Translations under genes and position numbers: made by a program
Notes under the pieces: generated by a model
Told to the model about the DNA's origin: nothing
Seen by the model: the letters and a program-made list of their open reading frames with translations, nothing else
Database searches by the model: none
Shown here: one piece after another, positions 54,193-64,000 of the stretch
How the letters are laid out: each line of letters begins with the position of its first letter
How positions within the stretch are numbered: the stretch's first letter is position 1
Origin: Gyromitra esculenta
Lineage: Eukaryota; Ascomycota; Pezizomycetes; Pezizales; Discinaceae
Length of the DNA stretch: 64,000 nt
Reading direction: 5' to 3'
NCBI GenBank assembly: GCA_038503075.1
Contig: JBCAML010000006.1
Span: forward strand, 744,001-808,000

Positions 54193-55515
54193 ATGAGCTC
54201 ACCCGCTCCCGCTGGCCCTTCCACTGAAGGAGCCGCTGTCGCCACCCCACGCTTTCCCACCAGAGAAGCCTTCGCACAAGCACTGAGAGAAGACACTGCT
54301 GAGCTGTACAATCACCTCAGAGACCTCTACCAGGCCTTGGAAGACCAAATCGATGTCCTCCAAGAAAACGAAAGAGAGACCGAGGTGAAACTTGGCATCG
54401 CAAAAATTCAAACTGACAACGCTCTTCGTCATGCCGCGGAACAAGATAATCGGGTCAACGAGACCGCTAATCTGATTGCCCGGCTACGACAAGAGCGAAA
54501 CGAAGCTCGATCCGCTAACCAGGCCCCCCCGGCTCCACCCAATCTTACCGCCACCCCACCGCCACCATCACATTCCCACCGCTCGGAACGGATGCCAGAC
54601 CCAGAAAAATTCGATGGGTCCCGAGCCAAACTCCCTGGTTTTGTACTTCAACTGCGTTCCAAGCTCACGGTCAATAAAGACCGCTTCGCCGACGAGACCA
54701 CAATGATTTTATACACGATCAATCGCCTGGAAGGAGCAGCCTTGGAACAAGTTCGCCACACCGTCCTCCCTTCTGGCCTCACCACCTGGACCAGCGCAGA
54801 ACACCTAATTACTGCCCTGGAAACTGCTTTCGGAGACCCTGACCCCACTGGCACAGCCCGACGAGAGCTTCACCAACTTCGACAGGGAAAACGCGACTTC
54901 TCCGCATACCTAGCCGACTTCCAGAGAATCATGGGGCAACTCAATTTTGACGAGAACTCAAAGATGGATGCTCTAGAGCACGGTATGTCAGAAGAACTGA
55001 AAGAAGCCATGGTATTTGCACCTGTTGCCCCGGCCAACCTTCAGGAAATGATCATAACCCTCACTCGATTGGACAATCGGATTCGAGCTCGCAAGGCAGA
55101 AAAACGAGGCAACGCCCGTGATAACATGGGACAATTCAGTGCCCCTGCTGCCTTCACCCCCGCCTCTTCCTTTACCCCAGGCGGACTAGCTCCCATGGAT
55201 CTCTCTTTCGGCCGTACCAGCAACCTCTCTCGCCCCCCTCAGGATCAAAGATATACGTTGGTTAACGGAAGAAGAAAGCTTTCGGAGGAGGAGAAACAGT
55301 GGCGACGATCCACAGGAAAATGTATGTTTTGCGCCGCCCCGGACCACTCCTACGCCAACTGTCCTTCTGCTCCCAAAAAACCTACAATGAGAGGAGCCCT
55401 CACCGCCCCCCCCGCCAACCGTACACCCCCGGCCTCCTCCCTGCCACCACCACCACTCCCTCCTCAGTTTTTCGCGTTAGAATCAGCAGACTCCTCCAAC
55501 GAGTCTTTAAACTAG
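54193..55515 (+). CDS. gag: Gag polyprotein of the complete gypsy element
   Basis: 440 codons from MSSPAPAGPSTEGAAVATP (54193; the G3 gag starts at the same place, so the upstream in-frame ATG at 54136 is not preferred). Residues about 30-115 are coiled-coil-like (QALEDQIDVLQENERETEV), about 135-275 retrotrans_gag capsid (MPDPEKFDGSRAKLPGF to MDALEHGMSEELKEAMV), and a single CCHC knuckle CMFCAAPDHSYANC near residue 377. Ends TAG at 55513-55515. The pol frame (-1) overlaps its last ~215 nt. Gag forms the particle and binds RNA. Confidence 0.93.
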   Translation: MSSPAPAGPSTEGAAVATPRFPTREAFAQALREDTAELYNHLRDLYQALEDQIDVLQENERETEVKLGIAKIQTDNALRHAAEQDNRVNETANLIARLRQERNEARSANQAPPAPPNLTATPPPPSHSHRSERMPDPEKFDGSRAKLPGFVLQLRSKLTVNKDRFADETTMILYTINRLEGAALEQVRHTVLPSGLTTWTSAEHLITALETAFGDPDPTGTARRELHQLRQGKRDFSAYLADFQRIMGQLNFDENSKMDALEHGMSEELKEAMVFAPVAPANLQEMIITLTRLDNRIRARKAEKRGNARDNMGQFSAPAAFTPASSFTPGGLAPMDLSFGRTSNLSRPPQDQRYTLVNGRRKLSEEEKQWRRSTGKCMFCAAPDHSYANCPSAPKKPTMRGALTAPPANRTPPASSLPPPPLPPQFFALESADSSNESLN

Positions 55516-57605
55516 TTCAACCAAGGCCGAACAGTGACCCCGCCTTGGTTCCTATTTCTTTACCTTTGTCAGCATTTTCTATTTCAGGTTTTTCAGTATC
55601 GGATATGTGTATGGAGGATCAGTTGGATGGGGAGCACTTTGTTATATCATGTAGCATCTCCCATAACAATAAAATCATTAAAACCCACGCACTATTGGAT
55701 ACCGGAGCCTCAGGATTTGCTTTCATAGATAAAGAATTCGCGAGTCACCACTCTTTACCCCTCACCTCTTTAAAAATACCTCGACAGCTTGAAGTCATCG
55801 ATGGTCGCCCTGTCGCCTCAGGAGACATTACCCACATCACTAACCTCAACTTGTCCATTCAAAACCACCGAGAACAAGCCCCCTGCTTTGTGACCCGACT
55901 GGGCCACTACCCCTTAGTCTTAGGGATACCATGGATGAACCATCATGATGTCCAGCTTCATTTCGCCGACAAACGCATTGAGTTTAACTCTAAACTCTGC
56001 ACTACCCACTGCGCCCCTCATTCCCCCGTGGTATCTACTCCATCGATTCCCGCTCCTCCAAGATTAAACATGTCTTTTATCAACGCCGCCAGCTTCAGAA
56101 TCCTTACTCGAAAACGTTCCCTGCAAGCTTATGCGATGTCCCTCTACGAAATTAATAAAATCCTAGAGGAGAAAACAACAAAAGAAGAATGGAGAGCGAG
56201 GATCCCAGCCGAATATCATGACTTCTTGGATATGTTTGACAAAAAAAAAGCTCAAGGTTTATCCCCACGTCGATCTTATGACCATAAGATACAACTCCAA
56301 GATGGGAAAGAAGCCCCATTCGGCCCTCTGTATGGAATGTCTCGGGAAGAGCTAATAGTCCTGAAAAAATACATTGAGGATAACCTTGAAAAAGGTTTCA
56401 TCCGAGCTAGCTCGTCACCTGCCGGATCCCCTGTCCTTTTTGTCAAAAAGGCTGACGGCTCCCTCCGCTTATGTGTAGACTATCGAGGCCTTAATGCGAT
56501 TACAGTCAAGGACCGCTATACCTCTCCCCTTATCCGAGAAACACTTGATAGACTAGCAAAAGCACAATGGTATACCAAACTCGATCTCCGCGATGGTTAC
56601 CACCAAATACGCATTGCTGAAGGGGATGAATGGAAAACCGCCTTCCGTACCCGATATGGTCTCTATGAATATCAAGTTATGCCATTCGGCTTAACCAATG
56701 CGCCTGGCACTTTTCAACGCTTTGTCAATGACTGCCTGAGAGAATACCTAGATATTTTCTGCACCGCCTACCTCGATGATATCCTTATCTATAGCGATAC
56801 CTTCGAGGAACACCAAGTCCACGTCAGAAAGGTGCTCCAAACCCTTAAGGAAAACGACATCTTGCTAAAGCCGGAGAAATGCGAGTTCCAAGTACAAACT
56901 ACCAAGTATCTAGGACTCATCCTTACCCCTGACGGAATCAAGATGGACGAGGAAAAACTCAGAGCCGTACGAGAATGGGGTACCCCAAAGAGTGTTAAAG
57001 ACGTACAAGCCTTCTTAGGGTTCGCCAATTTCTATCGACGATTTATCCTGGGGTTCTCAAAACTTGCCTCTCCACTTACTGCGTTGACAAAGAAAGGGGT
57101 TAGCTTTGAATGGACCGTCAAAGCAGACATTGCCTTCGAGAATTTAAAATATGCCTTTACCACAGCACCCATTCTAATCCATTTTGATCCTGATAAGAAG
57201 ATTATAGTCGAAACTGATGCTTCGGACTTTGTGTCTGGAGGGGTGCTATCTCAATACGACGATGCCGGTATTTTACACCCTGTAGCCTTCTTCTCCAAGA
57301 AGCACTCGCCAGCCGAATGCAACTATGAGATCTATGACAAGGAGCTACTGGCTATTATCAGAGTATTCGAGGAATGGCGCCCGGAACTCGAGGGCTCGAA
57401 ACATCCTATCGACGTTATCAGTGACCACAAGAACCTCGAATATTTTATGAGTACTAAGCAGCTCAACCGTCGTCAAGCCAGATGGGCCGAATACTTATCT
57501 CGTTTCGATTTCATAATTACCTACCGACCAGGCAAAGAAGGAGGAAAACCAGACGCATTAACTCGGAGATCAGGAGATCTCCCCAAGGAAGGGATGAAAG
57601 ATTAG
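55299..57605 (+). CDS. pol: Pol part 1: protease, reverse transcriptase, RNase H
   Basis: In the -1 frame relative to gag; a run of six A's at 55375-55380 in the overlap is a possible shift point (the AAA AAA codons are not in the standard X XXY YYZ phase). Protease HALLDTGASGFAFID (about 55690-55733), RT with [34 protein letters not shown] and [10 protein letters not shown] (about 56770-56800), RNase [19 protein letters not shown] and [12 protein letters not shown]. The frame runs out at GDLPKEGMKD* because one G is missing at about 57591-57593: related copies at 38856 and 45131 have AAGGGGATGA. Confidence 0.92.
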   Translation: MATIHRKMYVLRRPGPLLRQLSFCSQKTYNERSPHRPPRQPYTPGLLPATTTTPSSVFRVRISRLLQRVFKLVQPRPNSDPALVPISLPLSAFSISGFSVSDMCMEDQLDGEHFVISCSISHNNKIIKTHALLDTGASGFAFIDKEFASHHSLPLTSLKIPRQLEVIDGRPVASGDITHITNLNLSIQNHREQAPCFVTRLGHYPLVLGIPWMNHHDVQLHFADKRIEFNSKLCTTHCAPHSPVVSTPSIPAPPRLNMSFINAASFRILTRKRSLQAYAMSLYEINKILEEKTTKEEWRARIPAEYHDFLDMFDKKKAQGLSPRRSYDHKIQLQDGKEAPFGPLYGMSREELIVLKKYIEDNLEKGFIRASSSPAGSPVLFVKKADGSLRLCVDYRGLNAITVKDRYTSPLIRETLDRLAKAQWYTKLDLRDGYHQIRIAEGDEWKTAFRTRYGLYEYQVMPFGLTNAPGTFQRFVNDCLREYLDIFCTAYLDDILIYSDTFEEHQVHVRKVLQTLKENDILLKPEKCEFQVQTTKYLGLILTPDGIKMDEEKLRAVREWGTPKSVKDVQAFLGFANFYRRFILGFSKLASPLTALTKKGVSFEWTVKADIAFENLKYAFTTAPILIHFDPDKKIIVETDASDFVSGGVLSQYDDAGILHPVAFFSKKHSPAECNYEIYDKELLAIIRVFEEWRPELEGSKHPIDVISDHKNLEYFMSTKQLNRRQARWAEYLSRFDFIITYRPGKEGGKPDALTRRSGDLPKEGMKD

Positions 57606-58675
57606 CACACCAGAGTCAAGTGGTGCTAAAGAAGGAGAACATTGATCCCAAGATAAGTTTGTTGTCGGCTTCTTTGTCAAATGAAGCCGCTGAACTGGAC
57701 GCTCCCCTGGAAAAGCTTTTTCTAGAAGGATATATCGCTGACAAGTTTCCGGAGAAAATACTCGCAGCGCTGAGGAACAAAGACCAACAGTCAAAGGAGA
57801 TCACTTTAAGTGAATGTACCAATGAGAATAACCGATTATGCTATCGAGGAAATCTCTACGTACCCAACTTCGATCCTCTTCGCCTAGAGCTTATCAGAAG
57901 ACACCATGATGCCCCTGCCGCAGGTCACCCAGGACGAGATAAAACCTTCGAATTAATAAGTAGAAGCTTTTACTGGCCAAAGATGAGAGAATCTATCGGT
58001 CGATATGTACGTAACTGTCATACATGTCAAAAAGCCAAACCAGTCACCCAGCGCACGCAAGGAGTCCTCCGCCCGCTACCTATCCCAAATCGTCCCTGGC
58101 AAGAGATCTCAATGGATTTTGTTACAGGCCTTCCAGAATCCGAGGGCTACGATGCTATTTTAGTCATCGTAGATCGTTTGTCAAAAATGCGACATTTGAT
58201 CCCCTGTAATACTACAGTCAATTCACGGGACGTCGCTGACCTATATTTACAACACGTCTGGAAGCTTCATGGGTTACCTACGCACATCACTTCTGATCGA
58301 GGCACGCAGTTCACAGCCCATTTCTGGAAGGAACTTTGCAAACGCCTGGGAATTCAAGCCCGAATGTCTACCGCATTTCATCCAGAGACCGACAGACAAA
58401 CGGAAAGACTGAACGCAGTCATGGAGCAATACCTGCGCTCTTACGTATCTTATCAACAAGGAGACTGGAGTAAATGGTTACCGATGGCAGAATTCTCTGC
58501 TAACAACCAGGAATCAGCTAGTACCAAAGTCTCGCCTTTCTTTGCGAACTATGGCTATCACCCTCGTTTTGATACTTCTATTATTCCTCCTATAATGATT
58601 GCCCAAAGCTTAGATTCTTCTACCTTCGCAACTATAATGCAAGACTTATACGACTATCTCCGAACGCAGATATGA
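57606..58675 (+). pseudogene. pol: Pol part 2: integrase zinc and catalytic domains, out of frame
   Basis: Continues in the shifted frame: ERLAHQSQVVLKKENIDP, HHCC zinc region (RRHHDAPAAGHPG..CHTCQKAK), core DFVTGLPES, TSDRGTQFTAHFW and ETDRQTERLNAVMEQ giving the D,D,E triad. Ends at TGA 58673-58675, where the related copy at 49400 has AGG (Arg); CGA to TGA is the simplest route. Confidence 0.88.
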
Positions 58676-59206
58676 ACCGCCCAGGATGTCCATGAAACCG
58701 CTATCAATAAGCACCGAACCCCCGCCCCAGCATACCAAGTCGACGATCAAGTGTTTATATCGATGAAAAATATCCGAACTGTTCGCAATGCTCGGAAACT
58801 TGATTGGAAATGGATGGGACCCTATCCTGTAAAGAAAATAGTGTCGCCTTTCGCGTATGAAATCGACCTTCCACCCTCAGTCAAGTATCATCCTGTTTTC
58901 CACGTCTCACTTCTTAAACCCGCTGCCAATGACCCTCTTCCAGAACAAGTTATTCCCCCTCCGTCACCGATTGTTGTTAACGAACAAGAGGAATATTTTA
59001 TTGAAAAAATCCTCTACCAACGGATGCACCATGGACAACAACAATACCTGGTCGAATGGACTGGCTATGCTCACCCTACCTGGGAACCCGCCAAAGATCT
59101 TCAGGATACGACTGCCCTCGATGTATTTTTAACTACGGCCACTACTATCAATCCTAAGGTTCGCAGGAGCTCACGCTTGAGACGGGGGGCTACTTTCACG
59201 GATTAA
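58676..59206 (+). pseudogene. pol: Pol part 3: GPY/F motif and chromodomain
   Basis: Same frame as part 2 after the nonsense codon. WKWMGPYPVKKIVSPFAYEI (GPY/F module), VKYHPVFHVSLLKP, chromodomain EEYFIEKILYQRM..QYLVEWTGYAHPTWEP, basic tail VRRSSRLRRGATFTD. The stop TAA (59204-59206) lies inside the 3' LTR. Chromodomains of such integrases direct integration to modified histone tails. Confidence 0.88.
59179..59189 (+). promoter_or_regulatory. Polypurine tract
   Basis: GAGACGGGGGG, then CTAC, then the 3' LTR. G1 and G2 have AGAGGAGGGG and GAAGAGGGGAG at the same place. It is also coding sequence of pol. Confidence 0.6.
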
Positions 59207-59603
59207 AGATTGGGGATAGGGTCAGGTTTCGGTTCGATGGTTGTTAAGGTTCGCAGGTCGCTATACAATGTTATTGTTTTTCGGTTGTTATCGGGTATTG
59301 GTTTTGTTAAGAAAAGCGGGGTATTTAAACGGTGGATTTTGCTTATGTTTTATCTTTTCTCCTTTCTTTCCTTAAGCAACGTTCTCGTTTACCTTCTCTT
59401 GTAATCGTCGAATACTATTTCGGTTCTACCTCAAGAACCCTCGCTGTCGCTGTCCACTTCGCTGCACTTATCTCGCCTTGAGATAGACCCCTCGTAGAAC
59501 TTGTAGAAACACTGCACTCTTCGAACGAGTTAGTATCTCGCTTAAGTAGCACTGCTCACCTTCAGGGATACTGAAGGGCTTAACGGGAGACTGAACCGTG
59601 AGA
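59194..59603 (+). repeat. 3' LTR (LTR-A)
   Basis: 410 bp, identical by eye to 53580-53989; followed by GTTAT. Confidence 0.95.
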
Positions 59604-59844
59604 GTTATGTATAGTAGACCGTTACAGCCTAAACCAAAAAGAATGGTAGTAATGGATGATGACCGCAACAGCAGCCAGTCAAATATAAGAGATAAAGTCA
59701 GGCGGGTTGAAGGAGATCAACCAAGCAAGGTGACAGGGCTGAAGGCCATAACAACCTATGGTAGGAGGAAAGGAAGAGAATAGTAACAGAATAAGCTTTG
59801 ATTATAACACTAGAATGATACTAGGAAAGATAACTGTATATAAT

Positions 59845-60255
59845 TTTCACAGATAGAATCAGGTAATGAGTTTAGGGTTAGTTAACGGTTGCTTTGGGTA
59901 TTCGGTTGTTATACTATGTCTTTGTTGTTCGGATTATTATTCGGTTATGGGCTATTGTATAGGGAAAGCGGGGTATTTAAGCGATGGATTTTGGTCGTTC
60001 TTGTTCTCTTCTTCTTCTTTTCTTAAGCAACGTTCTCGTTTACCTTCTCCTGTATTGTTCAAATACTATCTCGGTTCTACCTCGGAACTCTTGCTGTCGC
60101 TGTCCTAATTACGCTGCACTTAACTCACCTGGAGTTAGACCCCTCATAGAACTTGTAGAAACATTGCACTCTTCGAATGTGTAAGTACCTCGCCTAAGTA
60201 GCACTGCTCACCTTCAGGGATACTGAAGGGCTTAACAAGGGACTGAACCGTGAGA
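59845..60255 (+). mobile_element. Solo LTR-A
   Basis: 411 bp, starts TTTCACAG (CpG lost), perfect target duplication ATAAT (59840-59844, 60256-60260). Hairpin variant AACTCACCTGGAGTT. Confidence 0.9.
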
Positions 60256-60579
60256 ATAATACAAAAGAAGAGAATTAAATAACATTTGCAAGAATTCTAA
60301 TGATATAAATTGTAACGATATATAAATCAGTGATGTTTTAAGCCTAAATCACGTTTTCTAGCATCCAGCAATATTGGCAATAGAATTAGATTGAGGTAGC
60401 AATAACCATCATTGAAGAGAAGAGGTAGAGATTGGGCACGTTAGACCAATTAACACAAGTAAGTCAAAGCAAGACCTCTCAAACACAAAGCCACGAGTAT
60501 CAGGATTCCCATCCCGGTCTGGGTTGACGGGATGGGATATGGGATGGAATACAAATCCCGATCCAACCGCACAGCCTAA
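60256..60579. other. AT-rich spacer
   Basis: No gene or repeat recognised. Confidence 0.3.
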
Positions 60580-60879
60580 TCCTGAGGTGCCCCGCCCGCA
60601 ATAGCTTAGCATGTTCTCAGGGTCTTAACGGGGCCCCAGCAGAGCAAAACAGAAAGAGGACGGCGAGCCAACAGCACTATAGAGATAGTGCATGACCCCG
60701 CCACCTGTTGCTCTTCTTCCCAGTCTCATTAGGCAGAATACTGCCGAGTAGAGCCCTTAAGATTATTGAGTACTTTGCACAAAAATACTCTTAACATCTC
60801 AACCTGATTTCTAGTATTTGCAACGGCCGTATTCCTATACCTATACCCACTACAGAGTAGTAAGACTACTCCCGTTACA
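60580..60879 (+). mobile_element. LTR-C fragment (3' part)
   Basis: About 300 bp ending CCCGTTACA, including CTATAGAG (decayed TATA) and CCCTTAAGATTAT. Confidence 0.85.
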
Positions 60880-60924
60880 TTTTATCCCCATTGGTATCAT
60901 CATTGTCTCGATCTTGGAGCTAGA

Positions 60925-61239
60925 TTATGGGTGGTGGAGGATAGGGCGCCTGCTCATCATGCCAAAATAACCTAATCCAAGCACACATGGTATCATATAC
61001 TGTCTATGGAATGGCCTCCTGCTTCTCATGATCTTAACCCCATTGAAAATGTATGGAAAATACTGAAAAACAGGCTTCATGAACGGGTCCCTAAACCAGA
61101 AGGGGCAGATACAATGAGGGCTGCTATTCTCAAAGAGTGGGGGAAGATACCCGCTGAAGATATTTGGAAACTTGTTGATTCAATGCCTGAACGTATTGCT
61201 GCTGTTATTGCTGCTAAAGGTGGACACACTCGCTGGTAG
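60925..61239 (+). pseudogene. Tc1/mariner-type transposase C-terminal fragment
   Basis: VVEDRAPAHHAKIT* then MEWPPASHDLNPIENVWKIL, RAAILKEWGKIPAEDIWKLV and AAVIAAKGGHTRW with stop at 61239: the end of a DDE_3 domain, including the final catalytic residue region DLNPIE. The 5' two thirds are missing and LTR-C abuts it upstream. No terminal repeats seen. Confidence 0.8.
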
Positions 61240-61661
61240 CTTTTTTGTTAATTTTGTTCTTTTTAATCTACCGCTCTCGCTAGCTGGTACTCTCGCTATC
61301 AACTTCCTATTTCCTCGCTGTCACGGTTTCTACTGTTCTCGCTGTCTCTACTATCCTCTACTCTCATCACGGTCTCTATTGCTTGTACTGTCTGTAGCTA
61401 CTGTCTCTACCCAATACAATGATTTATTCTTACACTCGTTTGGCTCTTTCCCCCGTCACACACCCAGCCCTACCCTAGTCCTACCCCCCAGGTTTTCAGG
61501 TTCATACCCTAGATCACGAGTACATATAGTTTTACACACGATTTTTTTCTTAGCTAGCACCACAAACTTATTTATATCGGATGTAAATTCAACCAACTTC
61601 CGTCTGGTAAAGAATCGACGAGTACAAATAAATACACTAACCTAGGCGGGCTTCCTAAACC
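61240..61661. other. Spacer between Tc1 fragment and HID1
   Basis: Pyrimidine-rich with repeated CTCGCT/CTATC words; no ORF supported. Includes the presumed 3' UTR of HID1. Confidence 0.4.
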
Positions 61662-63915
61662 CTAAACAACTGCATGTCGTTCTGCGCCCCCAGCAGCCGC
61701 GCTATCGCTTGCACTAGGTTGTAACTGCGGTTGCCCTCTTCCTAAGCTGACATTTCCGAGTCGTTCTATCAAATTAGTTCCAATAGCATCCACGCCTCCT
61801 CTAGGTGCCAATAGACTTGGACCCTCAGGTACTGTTTCTTGAACTCTAAATAGCTTAACCGCAGTTCCGTTCCACACTCCCACAGTGCCCTTTGACACAT
61901 GCCTCTCGGATACAAAAATAAAGCCCCAAAGCAATGACTCGTACCAGCCCAAAGCTAGAGGGCTCCATTCAAACATATGTGTTTTGATGAGGGCAGGCTC
62001 AATCCCATGGATTTCAGTTGTACGAATACGTTCGAGCATCGAAATTGCGCTCGACTCCTGGCTATTGCTCGAAAGAACAGACTTGAGTTGAGGCTGAAGT
62101 TGTTGAATCGAAATGAGAATCGTGTGAAGTGGGAGATGTGGAAGCCATGTCTCAATCTATTCGACCTTAGCACGGGACGTAGACTTAAATCAAAAAATTA
62201 AACTCACCCAAATTGGCGATGGAGTAAACCCAGCACTTGGTGTTCCAGGGCTGGTTGTACCGACGTGGCTGGCCAAGCTAGTTGCACTACCTTGTCGCTG
62301 AAACGCCCCTTCTGGGAGCTTCCCTCTCGCCTTTTCAGACATTCCTCGAAGCTGTAATGGGACAGCATCTTCGATTGAGGAAGATACTGAAGAATTCCTA
62401 GATAGGGGTACTTGGTGGGAGACGTTTGGTGTGACAGATGACTGACTGCTTGGCTTTACATCTTCGTCCGAATCATCATCGTCTCCAATTTCAAATTGGC
62501 TTGGAGAGGTAGGCTTCCCAGTCTCGGCCACTAGCCTACGAGGTTGTGCCCGTAGCTCTTCACTAAAAGTGGGCTTCGCAATACTCTCACTTCCATTTTC
62601 GGCCCTATCCTTTCGCACCCTATTCTGGCGATCAATCTCCTCCTGCCCACTCTCCAGAGTGAAGTGGCGAAGAGCCTCAAATCGTTTGTACGAGCGCAGA
62701 ACTGCATACACAAAATTTGGATTTTCTGTATACTTTGTCAGAAATACTGTGTGCTCTCACTATTGAGAGCCGTAAACAAACCTAGATATTGGTGTTCAAT
62801 AATGGAATTCATTGACTCTAACAGTGAATGTAGCAAGGAGTGATTGGTCTCATTTGCAAGCAAAAATCCAGGAGCGGACATCGAGACGAAAAGCTGCACA
62901 AGCTTCGCACTAGCTGCTGATGAAAGGTTTTGGACGTGTGGCGCCACATTCGCCACGATTGCTAGTAATGCTGGATACACCGCCCCAAGCTTGCCTTTAC
63001 TGCCAGTGATTAGGCTGTAAATAGACTATTTAATCATCAGAAATATGTGCTTAGCCATTAATAAATATATAGGAACTAACAGTGATTAAGTAGTCTGCGT
63101 AGGTCCCACTGAAAGATGGTATTCTGACACTTGCTGGCAAAGTATTTTGCCCTTCGAAGCGTTTGTTAAGGCTTTTTCCAAACTTGGGCTCCGTTGATAA
63201 AGTTTGCAAAACAAACACACACATACGTACTACCCCTGATTTTGAAGGATCCAGCCTATGCTCCAATGCGTAATATATAATTAATATAACAAAGTCATGA
63301 ACACGGTTGGTGTCGATTATGAAACTTCGAAATCGCTGTTTGAGCTTTAGCCATCTAGTTTTCACTTACTCGGGATAATATACCTTGTTGCATTGCAGGC
63401 TCTCCCAAAACAGCATAATCATCTCAGGCGCCCACTTGATGGTTTTCTGGCTACCAGGGAGATATGAAGTTGTGGCTTGAATCTATCCGAGAATGATAAT
63501 TATTAGAAAAGGCATGCCCATGTTGGTGCTTGATGTTTACCGGTTGATTCAAAACACGAGTCATTCCGTCAACTAAAAATTGAAAATCTTCAGTCCTGTG
63601 TAGCCGTCCTAAGTAATGCCGATAATTATTCTTCAACTGCACCTCACCCGAGCGACCCTCAGGCACAGGATACAGAAGTAAGGCCAGAAGTAATTGCAGG
63701 CAATACGTTACAAGAACTTGTCGAGGATCCGTGAAAACCACATGGTCATACGGAACCCTCCAGCTTGCAGGGTTATATTTTAGAGTCTAAAGGTTTAGCT
63801 ACCAACCTCTAGAATGTCACTTATAAAACGTGCAACTTCTCACCGTATTTAACAAGGAACACAAGGTAGGAAGCACCACTCTTTTATCGGTGCAAGTGAC
63901 CATGTATGTCAACGC
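61662..63915 (-). CDS. HID1: HID1 homologue (C-terminal ~640 residues; 5' part outside window)
   Basis: Seven exons read on the minus strand: 63915-63844, 63786-63541, 63482-63384, 63335-63081, 63025-62782, 62725-62208, 62157-61662, joined by 48-58 bp GT..AG introns. Diagnostic stretches in order: LPTLCSLLNT, YNPASWRVPYDHV, LGRLHRTEDFQFLVDGM, RSFIIDTNRVHDFV, SGTYADYLIT, FLLANETNHSLLHSLLES, NPNFVYAVLRSYKRFEAL, IETWLPHLPLHTILI and a tail ending ERHAVV. This is the HID1 (high-temperature-induced dauer formation) family, a Golgi-associated peripheral membrane protein family involved in vesicle sorting. A low-complexity acidic linker (residues around DDDDSDEDVKPSSQSS) precedes the last conserved part. 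All splice junctions keep frame and the coding part appears intact. Upstream exons beyond 63916 are not resolved. Confidence 0.92.
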
Positions 63916-64000
63916 CTTAGTTCCTTTAACGGGTAATATATCTATTTACGTGGTATCAGTGACTTCCCCATACGCTAATTCCGGAAATATGTAGGATGGA

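Larger units (their letters stand above)
53580..59603 (+). mobile_element. Complete LTR-A gypsy/chromovirus retrotransposon
   Basis: 6024 bp, LTRs of 410 bp at each end, target duplication GTTAT (53575-53579, 59604-59608). Order: LTR, priming site, gag, protease, RT, RNase H, integrase, chromodomain, polypurine tract, LTR. I see no difference between the two LTRs, so insertion is recent, yet pol carries a one-base deletion and a nonsense codon. This is the reference for interpreting all LTR-A relics here. Confidence 0.95.
52145..59783 (+). pseudogene. Target ORF split by two retroelement insertions
   Basis: Three pieces read in one frame once each insertion and one copy of its target duplication are removed: 52145-52229 (from MASVASVTSMKASGEHEI), 53513-53579 (TDDIKEEYSILPAPKRSHTE) and 59609-59783 (YSRPLQPKPKRMVV..SSQSNIRDKVRRV..TTYGRRKGRE, stop at 59783). 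The basic, Ser/Lys-rich C-terminus suggests a nuclear protein or a transposon-encoded protein; I do not recognise it. Frame continuity over both junctions argues that the sequence was coding when hit. Confidence 0.45.

Noticed and set aside
1..64000. CRISPR array, rRNA or prokaryotic operon signals
   Set aside because: Repeats here are dispersed mobile elements with target duplications; genes have introns and there are no regularly spaced direct repeats.

Overview
The window is a transposon-rich piece of a filamentous fungal genome. The host genes have short GT..AG introns (48-64 bp, with CTAAC-like branch sites), and the mobile elements are typical of Ascomycota: chromodomain Ty3/gypsy elements, Tad-like LINE gag proteins, Fot1/pogo, hAT, MULE and Tc1. 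The TE density and the frequent CGA-to-TGA decay would suit a truffle-like Pezizomycete; that is inference. No rRNA gene, convincing tRNA gene or CRISPR array is seen.

Only two conserved host genes are clear, both on the minus strand: a WDR83/MORG1-type WD40 protein (20789-21732) and the C-terminal two thirds of a HID1 homologue (61662-63915, running off the right edge). At the left edge lies a very divergent histone H3/CENP-A-like gene with an acidic N-terminus, an in-frame stop and an intron leaving the window. Opposite it is a broken acidic ORF (4774-5564).

Everything else is nested mobile DNA. LTR-A is about 410 bp with unusual ends TTTCACGG..CCGTGAGA. It occurs as some 20 solo or element copies, mostly with 5-bp target duplications. 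LTR-B is about 408 bp, begins TTTCATGG, ends CTTGAGA and is related to LTR-A. LTR-C is about 736 bp (TGTAACGG..CCGTTACA) and belongs to a second gypsy family whose gag is at 9882-11148. LTR-D is a single 916-bp TG..CA insertion. One structurally complete LTR-A element (53580-59603) has two identical LTRs, gag, protease, RT, RNase H, integrase and chromodomain, but two pol lesions. Three decayed relatives (G1 38020-41293, G2 43267-51577, G3 41294-43266) are inserted in or next to one another.

A 2.0-kb LINE that encodes only the gag-like ORF1 is present five times (1522, 8087, 16300, 26962, 31494). Three independent copies share the same 5' end and have 13-17 bp target duplications, so the ORF1-only structure is the full-length form.

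An inverted repeat (11395-20224 and 31158-38019) flanks the WD40 gene. Its four ends fall exactly on LTR-C termini, and each arm carries the same nested hAT, LINE, pogo, LTR-A and LTR-B set.

The most interesting signals are these: hairpins in the transcribed part of LTR-A/LTR-B whose stems change by compensatory substitutions while the loops stay fixed; sequences just inside the LTRs of two families that complement the predicted RNA start, pointing to Tf1-like self-priming; the ORF1-only LINE; the CENP-A-like remnant; and the LTR-C-bounded inverted repeat.
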